Source: Gammaproteobacteria bacterium (GTDB lineage: Bacteria; Pseudomonadota; Gammaproteobacteria; 21-64-14). From it: a stretch of 56,078 nt of DNA. The position numbers and the translations under genes are program-made. Shown in pieces: positions 19,955-29,087 of the stretch; positions within the stretch are counted from its first letter, which is position 1; every line of letters begins with the position of its first letter. The stretch spans positions 1 through 56,078 of the forward strand of contig JALUXX010000034.1 in assembly GCA_027013145.1 (NCBI GenBank), read 5' to 3'. Below the pieces are notes generated by a model. The model saw nothing but the letters and a program-made list of their open reading frames with translations, was not told where the DNA came from and made no database searches.

Positions 19955-21055
19955 ATGGCGGCCAATCCCCTGGCGTTGCAGACCTATGCGCTCCTCGACG
20001 ACGAGGACTGCGAGGCGCGCATCCGCGCCGCGAAGGCGGCCCTCGGCGAGCGGCTGGTGATCCTCGGGCACCATTACCAGCGCGAGGAGGTCTTCCGCCA
20101 CGCCGACTTCACCGGCGATTCGCTCAAGCTCTCGCGCCTTGCGGCCGGATCGGACGCCGAGTACATCGTCTTCTGCGGCGTGCACTTCATGGCCGAGGTC
20201 GCCGATATCCTCTCGCGGCCCGACCAGGTCTCCATCCTGCCCGACCTCGGCGCCGGCTGCTCGATGGCGGACATGGCCAGTCTGGCCAAGGTGGAGCGGG
20301 CGTGGCGGGAACTGGGGTCGGTGCTCGATCCGGACGCACACGTCACCCCGGTGACCTACATCAACTCCGCCGCCGATCTGAAGGCCTTCTGCGGGCGTCA
20401 CGGCGGGATCGTGTGCACCTCGACCAACGCCCGCGCGGTGCTCGAGTGGAGCTTCGCGCGCCGCGAGAAAGTCCTCTTTTTCCCGGATCAGCACCTCGGG
20501 CGCAACACCGCACACCGCATGGGGATTCCCGCGGAGCAGATGGCCGTGTGGGACTTCGACCGGCCGCTCGGCGGGCTGACCGAAGAGCGCATCCGCGCCG
20601 CGCGCATACTGTTGTGGAAGGGGTTCTGCTCGGTGCACCAGATGTTCCGGCCCGAGCACATCGACGCCTTCAAGGCGCGTTTCCCGGACACCCGCGTGAT
20701 CTCGCATCCGGAGTGTTCGTTCGAGGTGTGCGCGAAATCCGACCACGTCGGCTCCACCGAGTACATCATCCGCACCATCGCCGATTCGCCCCCGGGCACG
20801 CGCTGGCTGGTGGGTACCGAGCTCAATCTCGTCGACCGCCTCGACGCGCAGTTCCGCGCGCAGGGCAAGTCGGTGCACTTCATGTCGCCGACGGTGTGCA
20901 TGTGCTCGACCATGTTCCGCATCGATCCCCAGCACCTGGCCTGGACGCTCGAGAACCTCGTCGAGGGCCGTGTCGTGAACCGGATCGAGGTGCCCGAGGC
21001 GGTCGCCGATCCGGCACGTCGTGCCCTCGAGCGCATGCTGGAGGTCTCGCCGTAG
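19955..21055 (+). CDS. nadA: Quinolinate synthase A
   Basis: 366 residues from ATG 19955. Family blocks are VILGHHYQREEVFRHADF, DSLKLSRLAA, FCGVHFMAEVADIL, PDLGAGCSMADM, VTYINSAADLKAFCGRHGGI, FFPDQHLGRNTA, VISHPECSFEV and FMSPTVCMCSTMFRI. Three cysteines in GCSMAD, HPEC and the C-terminal CxC region are the candidate [4Fe-4S] ligands. The protein condenses iminoaspartate with dihydroxyacetone phosphate to give quinolinate for NAD. nadB and nadC are not in the window; nadE is at 4433-6076. Begins 4 bases after the Nudix gene. Confidence 0.95.
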   Translation: MAANPLALQTYALLDDEDCEARIRAAKAALGERLVILGHHYQREEVFRHADFTGDSLKLSRLAAGSDAEYIVFCGVHFMAEVADILSRPDQVSILPDLGAGCSMADMASLAKVERAWRELGSVLDPDAHVTPVTYINSAADLKAFCGRHGGIVCTSTNARAVLEWSFARREKVLFFPDQHLGRNTAHRMGIPAEQMAVWDFDRPLGGLTEERIRAARILLWKGFCSVHQMFRPEHIDAFKARFPDTRVISHPECSFEVCAKSDHVGSTEYIIRTIADSPPGTRWLVGTELNLVDRLDAQFRAQGKSVHFMSPTVCMCSTMFRIDPQHLAWTLENLVEGRVVNRIEVPEAVADPARRALERMLEVSP

Positions 21056-21081
21056 CGCGCCCGGGGGCAGGTGCGGGCGCC

Positions 21082-21735
21082 GTGCCGGTGGTCCTGTTGC
21101 ACGGGCTGTTCCTCTCCGGGTGGGTGATGAGGTGGCTGGCGCGGGCTTTGCGCCGCTGCGGGCTGCGCACCGCGATCTTCTCCTATCCGACCCGTCGCCG
21201 CAGCCCGGCGGAGAACGCCGCCGATCTCGCCGCCTTCATCGAGCGCCTGCAGGCGCCGCAGGTGGATCTCGTGGCCCACAGCCTCGGCTCCCTGGTGACC
21301 TTGCACCTGCTCGCGCGGTGCGACGCACGCCGGCGCGTGCGGCGTGTGGTGCTGCTGGGTCCGCCGCTGGACGGCTCCGTCGTGGCGCGCCGGCTGGCGC
21401 GCCGGGCCGCGGGGCGGTGGCTGTTGGGGCGCAGCCTGGAGCGCGGTCTGATCGGCGGGCGGCCGGCGGCGCCCGCGGGGGTCGACCTCGTGGTGATCGC
21501 CGGTGACCGCGGCTGGGGCTTCGGCTGGCTGCTCGGCGGGCTCCCGCGCCCCAACGACGGGACGGTCGCCGTCGCCGAGACCCGCGCCCCGGACTGCCCG
21601 CGCCACCGCGTCTGTTCCGTGAGCCACATGGGGCTGGTGTTCTCGCCGCGGGTGGCGCGGTGCGTGTGCCGTTTCCTGCGCGACGGGGCGTGGGGTGCGG
21701 CGGGCGCGCGGGACGATGTCGGCGCCGGGGCATAG
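21082..21735 (+). CDS. Alpha/beta-hydrolase, lipase/esterase-like
   Basis: 217 residues from GTG 21082; a second GTG at 21088 is equally possible. VVLLHGLFLSGWVMRWL holds the oxyanion HG, and DLVAHSLGSLVTLHL the nucleophile elbow (G/A-H-S-L-G). A late aspartate or asparagine (PNDGTVAVAE) and the histidine in VSHMGLVFS complete the triad. This fits small bacterial proteins related to EstA/lipase class 2 that act on ester substrates. No signal peptide is obvious. Located 26 bases after nadA, perhaps the last gene of the aspS-nudB-nadA group. Confidence 0.75.
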   Translation: MPVVLLHGLFLSGWVMRWLARALRRCGLRTAIFSYPTRRRSPAENAADLAAFIERLQAPQVDLVAHSLGSLVTLHLLARCDARRRVRRVVLLGPPLDGSVVARRLARRAAGRWLLGRSLERGLIGGRPAAPAGVDLVVIAGDRGWGFGWLLGGLPRPNDGTVAVAETRAPDCPRHRVCSVSHMGLVFSPRVARCVCRFLRDGAWGAAGARDDVGAGA

Positions 21736-21806
21736 CGGGTGATGGCGCGGCCGCCGACGCGGGCGCGTGATACACTTCGCGGCGAAACGGCGGCACGGGG
21801 CGGGTT

Positions 21807-22550
21807 ATGGCGGGTCACAGCAAGTGGGCCAACATCCAGCATCGGAAGAACGCGCAGGATGCCAAGCGCGGCAAGCTCTTCACCAAACTGATCCGCGAGA
21901 TCACGGTGGCGGCGCGCGCCGGCGGCGGCGATCCGGCGATGAACCCCCGCCTGCGCCTGGCGGTGGACAAGGCCTGGGCCGCGAACATGCCCAAGGACAA
22001 GGTCGAACGCGCCATCAAGCGCGGCTCCGGTGCCCAGGAGGGTGAGGCCTACGAGGAAGTACGCTATGAGGGCTACGGCCCGGGCGGGGTGGCGGTGCTC
22101 GTCGACTGCATGACCGACAACCGCAAGCGCACGGTGGCGGAGGTACGTCACGCCTTCTCCAAGTGCGGCGGTAACCTGGGGACCGAGGGTTCGGTCGCCT
22201 ATCTCTTCTCGAAGCAGGGCGTGCTCGGGTATCCCCCGGGCAGCGACGAGGACCGGATCATGGAGGCGGCGATCGAGGCCGGGGCCGAGGACGTCGCCGC
22301 GGCCGACGACGGCTCGCTCGAAGTGGTGACGGCCCCCGAGGACTTTCTCGCCGTGAAGGAGGCGCTGGAGTCGGCCGGGCTCGCGCCCGGATATGCCGAG
22401 GTGACGATGCGCGCCTCTGTGGCCGTTCCGGTGGAGGGGGAGGATGCGTCGCGGCTGCTGCGCCTGCTGGAACTGCTGGAGGACCTCGATGACACGCAAC
22501 AGGTGTACTCCAATGCGGACATCGACGAGGACGCGCTCGCCGCTTCGTGA
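21807..22550 (+). CDS. yebC: YebC/TACO1-family translation factor
   Basis: 247 residues from ATG 21807. [20 protein letters not shown] is the family N terminus; [41 protein letters not shown] and the C-terminal NADIDEDAL are further signatures. YebC-type proteins were annotated as DNA-binding regulators. YebC/TACO1 members are now linked to relief of ribosome stalling at polyproline stretches. Its position upstream of ruvC is the standard one. Confidence 0.95.
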   Translation: MAGHSKWANIQHRKNAQDAKRGKLFTKLIREITVAARAGGGDPAMNPRLRLAVDKAWAANMPKDKVERAIKRGSGAQEGEAYEEVRYEGYGPGGVAVLVDCMTDNRKRTVAEVRHAFSKCGGNLGTEGSVAYLFSKQGVLGYPPGSDEDRIMEAAIEAGAEDVAAADDGSLEVVTAPEDFLAVKEALESAGLAPGYAEVTMRASVAVPVEGEDASRLLRLLELLEDLDDTQQVYSNADIDEDALAAS

Positions 22551-22635
22551 GGCGGCGTTCGGCCGGTGATCCGCCGGTGACGCCCCGCACCGTCCGCCGG
22601 CACGCCTGTCCGCGCCGCGCCCGCAGGCCGGTGCC

Positions 22636-23157
22636 GTGACCCGTATCCTCGGCATCGATCCCGGCTCGCGCATCACCGGATACGGCGTCATCGACGTCGG
22701 CGGTGCACGCCTGCTCCATGTCGCCAGCGGCTGCATCCGCGTGCAGGAGGGGGATCTCGCCGCCCGGCTCGCGGAGATTTTCGAGGCGGTGCGCCGCATC
22801 GTGGACACCTACGAACCCCAGGAAGTCGCGGTCGAGCGCGTGTTCATGCATCGCAACGCGGATTCCGCGCTCAAGCTCGGCCAGGCGCGCGGTGCGGCGA
22901 TCTGCGCCGCGTCCCGCGGGGCCGTGAGCGTCGCCGAATACAGCGCGCGGGAGGTGAAGCAGGCGGTGGTGGGAACCGGTGCGGCCGCCAAGAGCCAGGT
23001 GCAACAGATGGTCCGGCACCTGCTCGGGCTCCGGGAGGCGCCGCAGAGCGACGCCGCCGACGCCCTCGCCGTCGCCCTGTGCCACGGCCACACCGGCTCC
23101 ACGCTGCGGCGGCTCCACGCCGCGGGGGCGGCTGCGCGCCGCGGGCGGCGGCGATGA
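22636..23157 (+). CDS. ruvC: Holliday junction resolvase RuvC
   Basis: 173 residues from GTG 22636, E. coli length. Catalytic acidic residues are visible: D in [13 protein letters not shown] (residue 7), E in VERVFMHRN (~66), and the aspartates in [10 protein letters not shown] (~138-141). [14 protein letters not shown] is the DNA-contact region. It nicks both strands of Holliday junctions within RuvAB-driven branch migration. The stop overlaps ruvA (ATGA). Confidence 0.96.
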   Translation: MTRILGIDPGSRITGYGVIDVGGARLLHVASGCIRVQEGDLAARLAEIFEAVRRIVDTYEPQEVAVERVFMHRNADSALKLGQARGAAICAASRGAVSVAEYSAREVKQAVVGTGAAAKSQVQQMVRHLLGLREAPQSDAADALAVALCHGHTGSTLRRLHAAGAAARRGRRR

Positions 23158-23744
23158 TCGGGCGCGTGTGCGGGGTGTTGGCGGACAAGCACCCGCCGCA
23201 CCTGCTCGTCGACGTACGCGGCATCGGCTACGAGATCGAGGCGCCGATGTCCACCTTCTACGTGCTGCCGGCCGTGGGCGAGGAGGTCACGCTCTATACG
23301 CACCTGGTGGTGCGCGAGGACAGCCATGCGCTCTTCGGCTTCGCGCGTGAGAGCGAGCGGCGGCTGTTTCGTGCGCTGCTGCGCGTCAACGGCGTCGGTG
23401 CGCGCCTGGCGCTCGCGATCCTCTCCGGCGTGAGCGCCGATGACTTCGTGCGCTGCATCCAGGAGCACGACACCGGCGCGTTGACGCGGCTTCCCGGCGT
23501 GGGGCGCAAGACCGCCGAGCGCCTGATCGTGGAGATGAAGGACCGCCTCGGCGAGTGGGCGGGCGCGCCCGGCGCGGGGGCCTCCCCCGAGGCGGCGGCG
23601 GGAGCGGCCGGGGAGGCGGTGAGCGCGCTGGTCGCCCTCGGGTACAAGCCGCAGGAGGCCGCACGCATGGTGCGCGCGATCGATACCCGGGGCCTGGGCA
23701 GCGAGGAGATCATCCGCCGCGCGCTGCAGGCGGTGGCGCCGTGA
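23154..23744 (+). CDS. ruvA: Holliday junction helicase subunit RuvA
   Basis: 196 residues from ATG 23154, overlapping the ruvC stop. N-terminal OB domain ([31 protein letters not shown]), two helix-hairpin-helix motifs ([16 protein letters not shown] and [21 protein letters not shown]), an acidic/Ala-Gly linker (~145-165), and C-terminal domain III ([19 protein letters not shown]) that contacts RuvB. The stop overlaps the GTG start of an L,D-transpeptidase gene where ruvB would be expected; ruvB lies 2.2 kb further on. Confidence 0.96.
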   Translation: MIGRVCGVLADKHPPHLLVDVRGIGYEIEAPMSTFYVLPAVGEEVTLYTHLVVREDSHALFGFARESERRLFRALLRVNGVGARLALAILSGVSADDFVRCIQEHDTGALTRLPGVGRKTAERLIVEMKDRLGEWAGAPGAGASPEAAAGAAGEAVSALVALGYKPQEAARMVRAIDTRGLGSEEIIRRALQAVAP

Positions 23745-24796
23745 ACGGCGCGGTCCTCGTCTGCGCGCGGGCGGCGGCGCTGCTCGCGGCGGTCGCGGCG
23801 GCGCCGGCCGCGGCCGCGACCTACCCGCTGCCGCCGCCGGGCGACGCCGTCGTCGGGCGGCTGCAATGGGTCGCCGCGGGTGCGCAGGACACGCTCCCCG
23901 ACATCGCGCGCCGCTACGACGTGGGCTACGACGAGCTGCGTGAGCTCAATCCGGGCGTCGATCCGTGGCTGCCGGGTACCGGTACGCGCGTGGTGCTGCC
24001 GACCCGGTTCATCCTGCCGCCGGGGCCGCGGCGCGGTATCGTCCTCAACGTGCCCGAGATGCGCCTGTACTACTTCCCGCCGGCGCGGCCCGGACAGGCG
24101 CGTGAGGTGATCACCTATCCTGTGGGGATCGGCCGCGAGGGCTGGCAGACGCCGGTCGGGGAGACGCGCGTGGTGGCGCGCATCCCGCACCCGGCGTGGT
24201 ATCCGCCGGCATCGATCCGGGATGAGCACAGCGCCGAGGGCGATCCCCTGCCGCGCTATGTCCCGCCGGGTCCCGACAACCCGCTCGGGCAGTTCGCCCT
24301 GCAGTTGGGTGTCCCCGGTTATCTGATCCACGGGACCAACAAACCCTACGGCGTCGGCATGGCGGTCAGCCACGGTTGCGTGCGCCTGTATCCGGAGGAC
24401 ATCCGGCCGCTGTTCCATTCGGTGCGCGTCGGCACCCGCGTGCGGCTCGTGCGCGAACTCTACAAGATCGGCTGGCACGACGGCGAACTCTACCTCGAGG
24501 CGCACCGGCCGGTCACGGCACAGGGCGCGGAGCAGGCGCGGGATCTCACGCCGGTGGTGCGCCGGCTGATGCGGGCGGCGCGCCGGCACACGGGCTATCG
24601 CATCGACTGGGCGCGCGTTCGCAGGCTGCTCGAGCACCCCCCGGGCATTCCCGTGGCGGTGGGGCTCGGGGAGCCTGGACTGCAGGCGGCGCTGGCGGCG
24701 GCCGTCCCGGCGGCGGCCCCCGGCGCATCGGCGACGGTCTCGAAAGACAAAAAAAACGCCCCGCGGGTGCGGGGCGTGAACAACACCGGGTCGTGA
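23741..24796 (+). CDS. Exported L,D-transpeptidase with LysM-like domain (ErfK/YbiS/YcfS type)
   Basis: 351 residues from GTG 23741, coupled to ruvA by GTGA. Signal peptide ([18 protein letters not shown]), then a LysM-like domain ([31 protein letters not shown] abbreviated here as its start and end motifs, ~45-80), then the YkuD domain with the active-site motif [20 protein letters not shown] containing the catalytic His and Cys. Enzymes of this architecture attach Braun lipoprotein to peptidoglycan or make 3-3 cross-links. An Lpp-like lipoprotein gene converges on it, which favours the anchoring role. The last ~50 residues are low-complexity and overlap the terminator of that neighbour. Confidence 0.88.
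   Translation: MNGAVLVCARAAALLAAVAAAPAAAATYPLPPPGDAVVGRLQWVAAGAQDTLPDIARRYDVGYDELRELNPGVDPWLPGTGTRVVLPTRFILPPGPRRGIVLNVPEMRLYYFPPARPGQAREVITYPVGIGREGWQTPVGETRVVARIPHPAWYPPASIRDEHSAEGDPLPRYVPPGPDNPLGQFALQLGVPGYLIHGTNKPYGVGMAVSHGCVRLYPEDIRPLFHSVRVGTRVRLVRELYKIGWHDGELYLEAHRPVTAQGAEQARDLTPVVRRLMRAARRHTGYRIDWARVRRLLEHPPGIPVAVGLGEPGLQAALAAAVPAAAPGASATVSKDKKNAPRVRGVNNTGS
24749..24776 (-). terminator. Intrinsic terminator of the lpp-like gene
   Basis: On the minus strand CGCCCCGC, loop ACCC, GCGGGGCG forms a perfect 8-bp stem (24757-24776) followed by eight T (24749-24756). It begins about 47 bases after the lipoprotein stop codon. It lies inside the 3' coding end of the convergent L,D-transpeptidase gene, so the two transcripts overlap there. 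Confidence 0.9.
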
Positions 24797-24823
24797 CGGC
24801 GGCGCGCGGCCGCCGGCGCGCCC

Positions 24824-25093
24824 TTACTTGTACATCGACTTCTTGAACATCCGGTTGATCTTCTCGTTGGTCGCGTCGATGGCCTTCTTGTTCGCCGCCG
24901 ACTGCTGCAGCGCTTCGTCGGCCTTCTGGTTGGCCTGATCCGCGGTGGTCTTCGCGGCCTGCGCGGTGCTCTGCGCATCCTGGGCCATTGCCTTGACGGC
25001 GTTCAACTGATCGGTCGTGGCGCAGCCGCCGACGAGCGCGACGGCGAGCGCCAGACCTGCGACCTTGACCGGCGTCCCTACTGACTTGCGCAT
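24824..25093 (-). CDS. Lpp/OprI-like murein lipoprotein
   Basis: 89 residues. Signal peptide with lipobox LVGGC (Cys ~24), then an uninterrupted helical region with heptad-like Ala/Gln/Lys spacing (~28-80), including AVKAMAQDAQSTAQAAK and QANQKADEALQQSAANK. It ends MFKKSMYK, with a C-terminal lysine as in Braun lipoprotein (YRK). It would form a coiled-coil trimer tethering the outer membrane to peptidoglycan through that lysine. Two L,D-transpeptidase genes flank it, one on each side, the enzyme class that makes this bond. Strong ribosome-binding site (AGAAGGAG) and terminator suggest high expression. Confidence 0.85.
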   Translation of the reverse strand: MRKSVGTPVKVAGLALAVALVGGCATTDQLNAVKAMAQDAQSTAQAAKTTADQANQKADEALQQSAANKKAIDATNEKINRMFKKSMYK

Positions 25094-25139
25094 ATCGATC
25101 GCTCCTTCTGCGAGGATGGACAGGACGTAACGGGGCGCA

Positions 25140-25170
25140 AGTATATCGGATTCGGCGGGTACACTTCCAA
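25140..25170 (-). promoter_or_regulatory. Candidate promoter of the lpp-like gene
   Basis: On the minus strand TTGGAA (25170-25165) and TATACT (25145-25140) are separated by 19 bp, upstream of the lipoprotein start at 25093. The -10 is close to consensus; the spacer is longer than the ideal 17 bp. Confidence 0.4.
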
Positions 25171-25202
25171 GGGAACCGCGCGGCCGCGGCCGCAGGTCCG
25201 GT

Positions 25203-25775
25203 TCAGCGCACGACCACCCGCGTTCCGATATGTACCCACTGCGCCAGGCGGTCGATCTGCGCGTTGGTCAGGGCGATGCATCCGCTGGTCCAGTTGATCC
25301 GGCGGTGGACCCAGGGGCTGGCGTCGCCGAGGCCGTGGATGCCGAGGTCGCCGCCCAGTGCCGTGTCCTGGGGCGGCAGGCGGTGGCCGCGCAACGCCCG
25401 GAAGATCCGGCGCACCGTCCGGGGGCCGATCAGGTCGTGGTCGAAGGCGCGCCAGACGTAGGCCGGGGTGGGGTAGTCGAAGCCGAAAAACCGATGAAAT
25501 ACACTATGATCGTTGATCCAGGCGATGCGGAAGGTCCCGAGCGGGGTGGCGTCGTCATTGCGTAGTCGCAGCCGCGTCACGCCGCCGCGGCCGATGGAGA
25601 TGCCCGGGAACCGCGCCTCCACGTGACCGTCGCGGATCACCGACAGGACGGCGGTCCGGGTGTCGACCAGCAGCCAGGCCGCACCCTGGGCGTGCGCGCG
25701 CGCGGCGCCGGCGCAGAGCAGGGCGATGAACCCCACGCGCGCCGCGCCTCGCGCCGCCCGCCGCCATGCCGTCAT
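25203..25775 (-). CDS. Exported L,D-transpeptidase (YkuD domain)
   Basis: 190 residues from ATG 25775; a TTG 33 bases upstream is in frame but gives a poorer signal peptide. The signal peptide runs through [17 protein letters not shown]. The YkuD domain follows: [19 protein letters not shown], the substrate-loop region, and the active site [13 protein letters not shown]...WTSGCIAL with catalytic His and Cys. No LysM domain is present, unlike the first L,D-transpeptidase. It is upstream of the lpp-like gene on the same strand, about 109 bases apart. Short YkuD proteins of this type may cross-link peptidoglycan or cleave the Lpp tether, so the two enzymes may have opposed roles. Confidence 0.82.
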   Translation of the reverse strand: MTAWRRAARGAARVGFIALLCAGAARAHAQGAAWLLVDTRTAVLSVIRDGHVEARFPGISIGRGGVTRLRLRNDDATPLGTFRIAWINDHSVFHRFFGFDYPTPAYVWRAFDHDLIGPRTVRRIFRALRGHRLPPQDTALGGDLGIHGLGDASPWVHRRINWTSGCIALTNAQIDRLAQWVHIGTRVVVR

Positions 25776-25944
25776 CGATCGCCGCCAGGACAAGATTCCG
25801 CTTCGCAATACCGATCCCCGCCATAGGATAAAACGAGACCTGCGTCACAAAAAGCTCCCCGACCGGGCAGGCCGGGGGCGGCGGTTGCGCAGGCGGGCGG
25901 CGCGCGGCCGCGGTATGATAGCCGGGGCGCACGGGATGGAAGCG

Positions 25945-27003
25945 ATGACCGAAACGGACCGGCTGGTGAGCCCGCGGCTGGCGGGGGGCGAGGATGCGAT
26001 CGAGCGCAGCATACGCCCGCGCACGCTGGCGGAGTATGTCGGTCAGGCGCCGGTCCGCGAACAGATGGACGTGTTCATCCGCGCCGCCCGCGAACGCGGC
26101 GAGGCGCTCGACCACGTATTGATCTTCGGGCCCCCGGGGCTGGGAAAGACCACGCTGGCCCACGTCATCGCCAACGAGCTGGGCGTCAACCTGCGCCATA
26201 CCTCGGGACCGGTGTTGGAGCGCGCCGGCGACCTCGCGGCGCTGCTCACGAACCTCGAGCCGCGCGACGCCCTGTTCGTCGACGAGATCCATCGGCTCAG
26301 TCCCGTGGTGGAGGAGATCCTGTACCCGGCCATGGAGGACTATCAGCTCGACATCATGATCGGGGAGGGGCCGGCGGCGCGATCCATCAAGCTCGACCTG
26401 CCGCCGTTCACCCTGGTCGGCGCGACCACCCGCGCCGGACTGCTGACCTCGCCGCTGCGTGACCGCTTCGGGATCGTGCAGCGGTTGGAATTCTACGACG
26501 TCGAGGATCTGGCCGGGATCGTGGTGCGCTCCGGGCGGATCCTCGGAGTGGAGGTCACCGCCGCCGGCGCCGCCGAGATCGCCAATCGCGCGCGCGGCAC
26601 CCCGCGCATCGCCAACCGCCTGCTGCGCCGCGTGCGCGACTACGCGCAGGTCGAAGGTGACGGTCGTATCACGCGCGAGAGCGCCGCCCACGCCATGGAC
26701 CGGCTGAAGGTGGACGCGAACGGATTCGACGTCATGGACCGCAAGCTCCTCGGGACGCTGATCGAGAAGTTCGACGGCGGTCCCGTCGGCATCGACAGCC
26801 TGGCGGCGGCGATCGGCGAGGAGCGCGACACGATCGAGGACGTGGTCGAGCCGTTCCTGATCCAGCAGGGCTACATGATGCGCACCCCGCGCGGGCGGGT
26901 GGCCACGCGCGCCTGCTACGAGCACTTCGGGCGTCTGCCGCCGGCGCGCGCGGGCGCGGCACCGGACCTGTTCGCCGCCCCGCCCGGCGGCGCGGATGAG
27001 TGA
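25945..27003 (+). CDS. ruvB: Holliday junction helicase ATPase RuvB
   Basis: 352 residues from ATG 25945 ([20 protein letters not shown]); ATG 25936 is an alternative three codons earlier. AAA+ motor with Walker [15 protein letters not shown], Walker [12 protein letters not shown], sensor 1 LVGATTRAG, arginine finger [11 protein letters not shown], sensor 2 [15 protein letters not shown] and the C-terminal winged helix ([15 protein letters not shown]). It drives branch migration on RuvA. It is separated from ruvCA by three envelope genes, two of them on the opposite strand, so it must have its own promoter. Confidence 0.96.
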   Translation: MTETDRLVSPRLAGGEDAIERSIRPRTLAEYVGQAPVREQMDVFIRAARERGEALDHVLIFGPPGLGKTTLAHVIANELGVNLRHTSGPVLERAGDLAALLTNLEPRDALFVDEIHRLSPVVEEILYPAMEDYQLDIMIGEGPAARSIKLDLPPFTLVGATTRAGLLTSPLRDRFGIVQRLEFYDVEDLAGIVVRSGRILGVEVTAAGAAEIANRARGTPRIANRLLRRVRDYAQVEGDGRITRESAAHAMDRLKVDANGFDVMDRKLLGTLIEKFDGGPVGIDSLAAAIGEERDTIEDVVEPFLIQQGYMMRTPRGRVATRACYEHFGRLPPARAGAAPDLFAAPPGGADE

Positions 27004-27063
27004 GGGGAGAGGGCGGCCCGCGCCCTCCGGCGCCCGGTACCGCGCGTGCCGCCCGTCGAGGCC

Positions 27064-28536
27064 ATGAGATTCTTCGCCCCCAAGTCGTTCCTCAAGCTGA
27101 TTCTCGTCGGCTTCGTGTTCGTCGCCCTGCCCCTGATCATCGCCCTCGGGCTCGCCGCGCTCGACGTCGAGCGCATCTCCGATCAGAGCCAGCACGCCAT
27201 CTACCAGGCCGTGCGCATCACCCGGACCAGTCGCGCACTGGTGGAGCAGATCCCGGCGATGGAACGCCCGGCGCGGCAGTGGCTGGTGGTCGCCGACCCG
27301 GCGCTGCTGCGGGCCTACACCCAGAAGCACCTCAAGTTCCAGCGCACCGCCGTCGCTCTCGCCGCGCTGCCGCTCGGCGCCGCGCAGAAGGCGGAGCTGG
27401 CGACGCTCACGCGCCGCGAGCAGCGCCTGTACGATGCGATGCGCGCGCACGCCTTCGCCGCCAAGGGCGATGAGACGAAGGCCGCGGACGCGTTCAACGA
27501 TCTCGCCACCCTGGCACGCGGAATCCTCGTCGACAGCAGCCGGCTGATCGACCGGGAGGTGGCGGTGCTGCAGCACGAGGCGCTGCGGGCGCAGCGCCGC
27601 TTCCTGTGGACGGCGGTTGCGTTCGTGCCCGCCACGGTGCTGTTCGGCGTGGTGTTCGCGTTCCTCCTCGCGCGGCCGATCCGGCAGATCGATCAGGCCA
27701 TCCGCCGCTTGGGCGCCGGGGAGTTCGAGAGCGCCGTCGAGGTCGCCGGTCCGCAGGACCTGCGCTATCTGGGCCGGCGGCTCGAGTGGTTGCGCGGCCG
27801 GTTGTTGGAACTGGAAGGGGAGAAAAACAAGTTCGTGCGCAACGTGTCCCATGAGCTCAAGACTCCGTTGACGGCGATCCGCGAAAGCGCCGAGCTGCTG
27901 GCCGAGGAGGCGGTGGGCCGGGTGAATCCGGCGCAGCGCGAGATCATCACCATCCTGCGCGACAATGCGGTGCAGTTGCAGCGGCTCATCGAGGGCCTGT
28001 TGAGTTTCGGGTTGCTGCATCGACGCGATTCGACGCTCCAGCTCGGCCCGGTGGATCTCGTACGCATCCTCGGGGAGGTCGCCGCCAACCACAAGCCGGT
28101 CATCCTCGCCAAGCGGCTGCAGCTTCGCACCGAGGTCGAGGCGGTTCCGTTCGAAGGTGACGAGGCGAAGCTGAGGACGATCGTGGACAATCTGCTGTCG
28201 AACGCCGTCAAGTATTCGCCCGCAGGCGGCGTGATCCGCATCGTCCTGCGGCGCGAGGACGGCGCGGTGGTGATCGAGGTCCACGATGCGGGGCCCGGCG
28301 TGGATGCGGCCGACCGCGAGCGGATCTTCGAGGCGTTTTATCAGGGGCGTATCGCCCAGCGCGGGCGGGTCCGCGGGACCGGGCTGGGGCTGGCGATCGC
28401 GCGCGAATACGCGGCGGCGCACAGCGGCGAGATCCGCCTGTTGGACGCACCCGCGGGCGGGGCGCGTTTCCAGGTGCGTCTCCCGTTGCAGCCCGCGCGG
28501 GAGCGCCGGTCGCGTCGCCGGAGGGATGCCGCATGA
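27064..28536 (+). CDS. glrK: GlrK-like sensor histidine kinase
   Basis: 490 residues from ATG 27064 (MRFFAPKSFLKLILVGFVFV). TM1 at ~8-32, a periplasmic helical sensor region (~33-180), TM2 at ~183-205 (WTAVAFVPATVLFGVVFAFL), then HAMP (RPIRQIDQAIRRLGAGEF), HisKA with H263 in NVSHELKTPLTAIRE, and HATPase with NLLSNAVKYSP, DAGPGVD and GTGLGLAIA, so all boxes are intact. Followed by a lipoprotein and a sigma-54 activator in overlapping frames, the layout of E. coli glrK-qseG-glrR, which responds to envelope stress and controls the glmY sRNA. Confidence 0.88.
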   Translation: MRFFAPKSFLKLILVGFVFVALPLIIALGLAALDVERISDQSQHAIYQAVRITRTSRALVEQIPAMERPARQWLVVADPALLRAYTQKHLKFQRTAVALAALPLGAAQKAELATLTRREQRLYDAMRAHAFAAKGDETKAADAFNDLATLARGILVDSSRLIDREVAVLQHEALRAQRRFLWTAVAFVPATVLFGVVFAFLLARPIRQIDQAIRRLGAGEFESAVEVAGPQDLRYLGRRLEWLRGRLLELEGEKNKFVRNVSHELKTPLTAIRESAELLAEEAVGRVNPAQREIITILRDNAVQLQRLIEGLLSFGLLHRRDSTLQLGPVDLVRILGEVAANHKPVILAKRLQLRTEVEAVPFEGDEAKLRTIVDNLLSNAVKYSPAGGVIRIVLRREDGAVVIEVHDAGPGVDAADRERIFEAFYQGRIAQRGRVRGTGLGLAIAREYAAAHSGEIRLLDAPAGGARFQVRLPLQPARERRSRRRRDAA

Positions 28537-29087
28537 GCGCGCGCATCGCCCTGCTTTGGGTTACCCTGTCGGCGGCGGTGGTGGCGGGCGGCTGCGCCGG
28601 GCTGTGCCGGCCGGGCGGCGTTGGCGCGGCCCGCCAGGGGGACGCCGCAGGCAGCGGTGCATCGGAGGTGGGCCGCCTGCTCGCCTACGCCGCGCAGCTC
28701 CAGGCCCTCCCGGCACAGGGCTTGCAAGACCGCTGGCAGGAGGAGGCGCAACGGGTCGAGGCGCGGCTGCGCGCGCACCCGGACGGGACCGAGCGGCTCC
28801 GTCTGGCGTTGCTGCTGACGCTGCCGGGCACACCCGCGGACGACGACCGGGCGCGCGCGCTGTTGCAGGACTACCTCGGCGGGCCCGTCCCGCCGCCCGC
28901 GGCGATGGGGAATCTTGCGCGCTGGTTGCTCCACGACATCGACGTTCGGGAGGCCCAGTACCGGCGGCTCCGTGCCGCGCAGGCGCGCAGCGAGGCTCTC
29001 CAGCACAAGATCGACGAACTGTTGAACATCGAGCAGAGCATCGACCGGCGGCCGAAGGCGCCGGTCCCGGAGGGTGGGAAGAAATGA
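28533..29087 (+). CDS. Lipoprotein of the glrK-glrR operon (QseG-like position)
   Basis: 184 residues from ATG 28533, overlapping the kinase stop. Signal peptide with lipobox VVAGGC (Cys ~21), then mostly helical sequence: VGRLLAYAAQLQALPAQGL, LRLALLLTLPGTPADDDRARALLQDYL and a C-terminal coiled-coil segment (~145-170, ARSEALQHKIDELLNIEQS). In E. coli the equivalent slot holds QseG, an outer-membrane lipoprotein that activates GlrK. The sequence is too diverged to prove homology by eye; operon position and size support it. Its stop overlaps the glrR start. Confidence 0.72.
   Translation: MSARIALLWVTLSAAVVAGGCAGLCRPGGVGAARQGDAAGSGASEVGRLLAYAAQLQALPAQGLQDRWQEEAQRVEARLRAHPDGTERLRLALLLTLPGTPADDDRARALLQDYLGGPVPPPAAMGNLARWLLHDIDVREAQYRRLRAAQARSEALQHKIDELLNIEQSIDRRPKAPVPEGGKK

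Noticed and set aside
24749-24776. Terminator for the plus-strand L,D-transpeptidase
   Set aside because: On the plus strand the T-run is missing (A-run precedes the stem); it works only for the minus-strand lipoprotein gene.
25555-28422. A 955-residue minus-strand frame across ruvB and glrK
   Set aside because: Antisense shadow; no conserved motifs, and both plus-strand genes are clear.
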